Shown here piece after piece: positions 5,735 to 5,954 of a stretch of 5,954 nucleotides of DNA. The DNA is taken from contig JAQUMS010000094.1 in assembly GCA_028717985.1 (NCBI GenBank), positions 1-5,954 of the forward strand, in the 5' to 3' direction. Origin of the DNA: Candidatus Omnitrophota bacterium (GTDB lineage: Bacteria; Omnitrophota; Gorgyraeia; Gygaellales; Profunditerraquicolaceae). The notes under the pieces are model-generated. The model saw only the letters and a program-made list of their open reading frames with translations. It searched no databases and was not told the DNA's origin. The translations under genes and the position numbers were made by a program. The stretch's first letter is position 1. Every line of letters starts with the position of its first letter.

Positions 5735-5954
5735 TTAATGGAAAAAACCTGCCGCGATCCTGCCAAGAGTAAAGCCCAACCCGCACGATAATGATCCAAA
5801 TAATAAGGTCTCAAACCCGCTTATAAACCACCGGATTTTTGTTATCCTTGACTTAAACATACCTACAAAAAATAAAAATGACAGGACTGAAACAGCGGAA
5901 ATAATCATAGCCTCACGGACATCAGAAACAGCAAAGAAAGGAAGAATTGCTGGC
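5735..5954 (-). CDS. VIT1/CCC1-family transporter, C-terminal fragment (5' end outside window)
   Basis: The last 72 residues and a TAA (5737-5735) are present; the gene enters from beyond base 5954. Two hydrophobic spans are visible, at about residues 14-33 and 45-68 of the fragment. Between them is GMFKSRITKIRW, then FISGFETLLFGSLSCGLGFTLG. A glycine-ended span, a short basic loop with a KS-x-hydrophobic-T pattern, then SGxExLxxG leading to a final span with GxxxGR is the usual ending of the VIT1/CCC1 family, which moves Fe2+ or Mn2+ across membranes. The metal-binding helices that would confirm this lie outside the window, so the substrate is open. The gene stops 15 bases before the rtcA start and is probably cotranscribed with it. 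Confidence 0.7.
   Translation of the reverse strand, partial: PAILPFFAVSDVREAMIISAVSVLSFLFFVGMFKSRITKIRWFISGFETLLFGSLSCGLGFTLGRIAAGFFH

Overview
This window carries eight protein genes, all read from the minus strand, so transcription runs from high to low coordinates. They are packed tightly, with gaps of 1 to about 120 bases, and most have a clear Shine-Dalgarno sequence of the GGAGG type. The gene set, base composition in the low-to-mid 40s % GC (by eye), a Sec signal peptide and promoters with TTGACA/TATAAT-type hexamers all fit a bacterium. The combination of LemA/DUF3137, a signal-peptide protein with a small beta-barrel, a lone PCP_red-like protein and a TIGR04076 protein recalls uncultivated Gram-negative lineages such as Omnitrophota. 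That placement is an inference and is weak.

In transcription order there are three blocks. Block A (5954 to 3901) has the C-terminal end of a VIT1/CCC1-type metal transporter, then an RNA 3'-terminal phosphate cyclase gene (rtcA), then a two-span membrane protein of unknown function. The rtcA reading frame is broken: the open frame stops at 4808. The missing conserved C-terminus, including the HTxTN motif with the catalytic histidine, is fully intact in the -1 frame and runs to a stop at 4668. The apparent 148-base gap before the next gene is therefore rtcA coding sequence, not an intergenic region.

Block B (3878 to 1892) starts from a good sigma70-type promoter at 3843-3878. It encodes a signal-peptide protein with a small beta-barrel and a C-terminal membrane anchor, then LemA, then a DUF3137 membrane protein. 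LemA and DUF3137 are frequent neighbours; here they are separated by one base and probably act together at the cytoplasmic membrane.

Block C (1876 to 1) starts from a promoter with perfect TTGACA and TATAAT hexamers at 1842-1876. It encodes an 88-residue protein resembling the PCP_red domain, a ketopantoate reductase-family enzyme (PanE/ApbA type), and a TIGR04076-family protein that runs off the window and seems to begin a second copy of its own domain. Between the first two lies a short tandem repeat of about 44-45 bases whose units each hold a hairpin. The last copy of the repeat contributes the final codons of the 88-residue gene.

I see no RNA genes, insertion sequences, CRISPR arrays or phage genes. 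No stretch longer than 300 bases lacks a gene. The best leads are the rtcA frameshift, the hairpin repeat, and the uncharacterised membrane protein coupled to rtcA.
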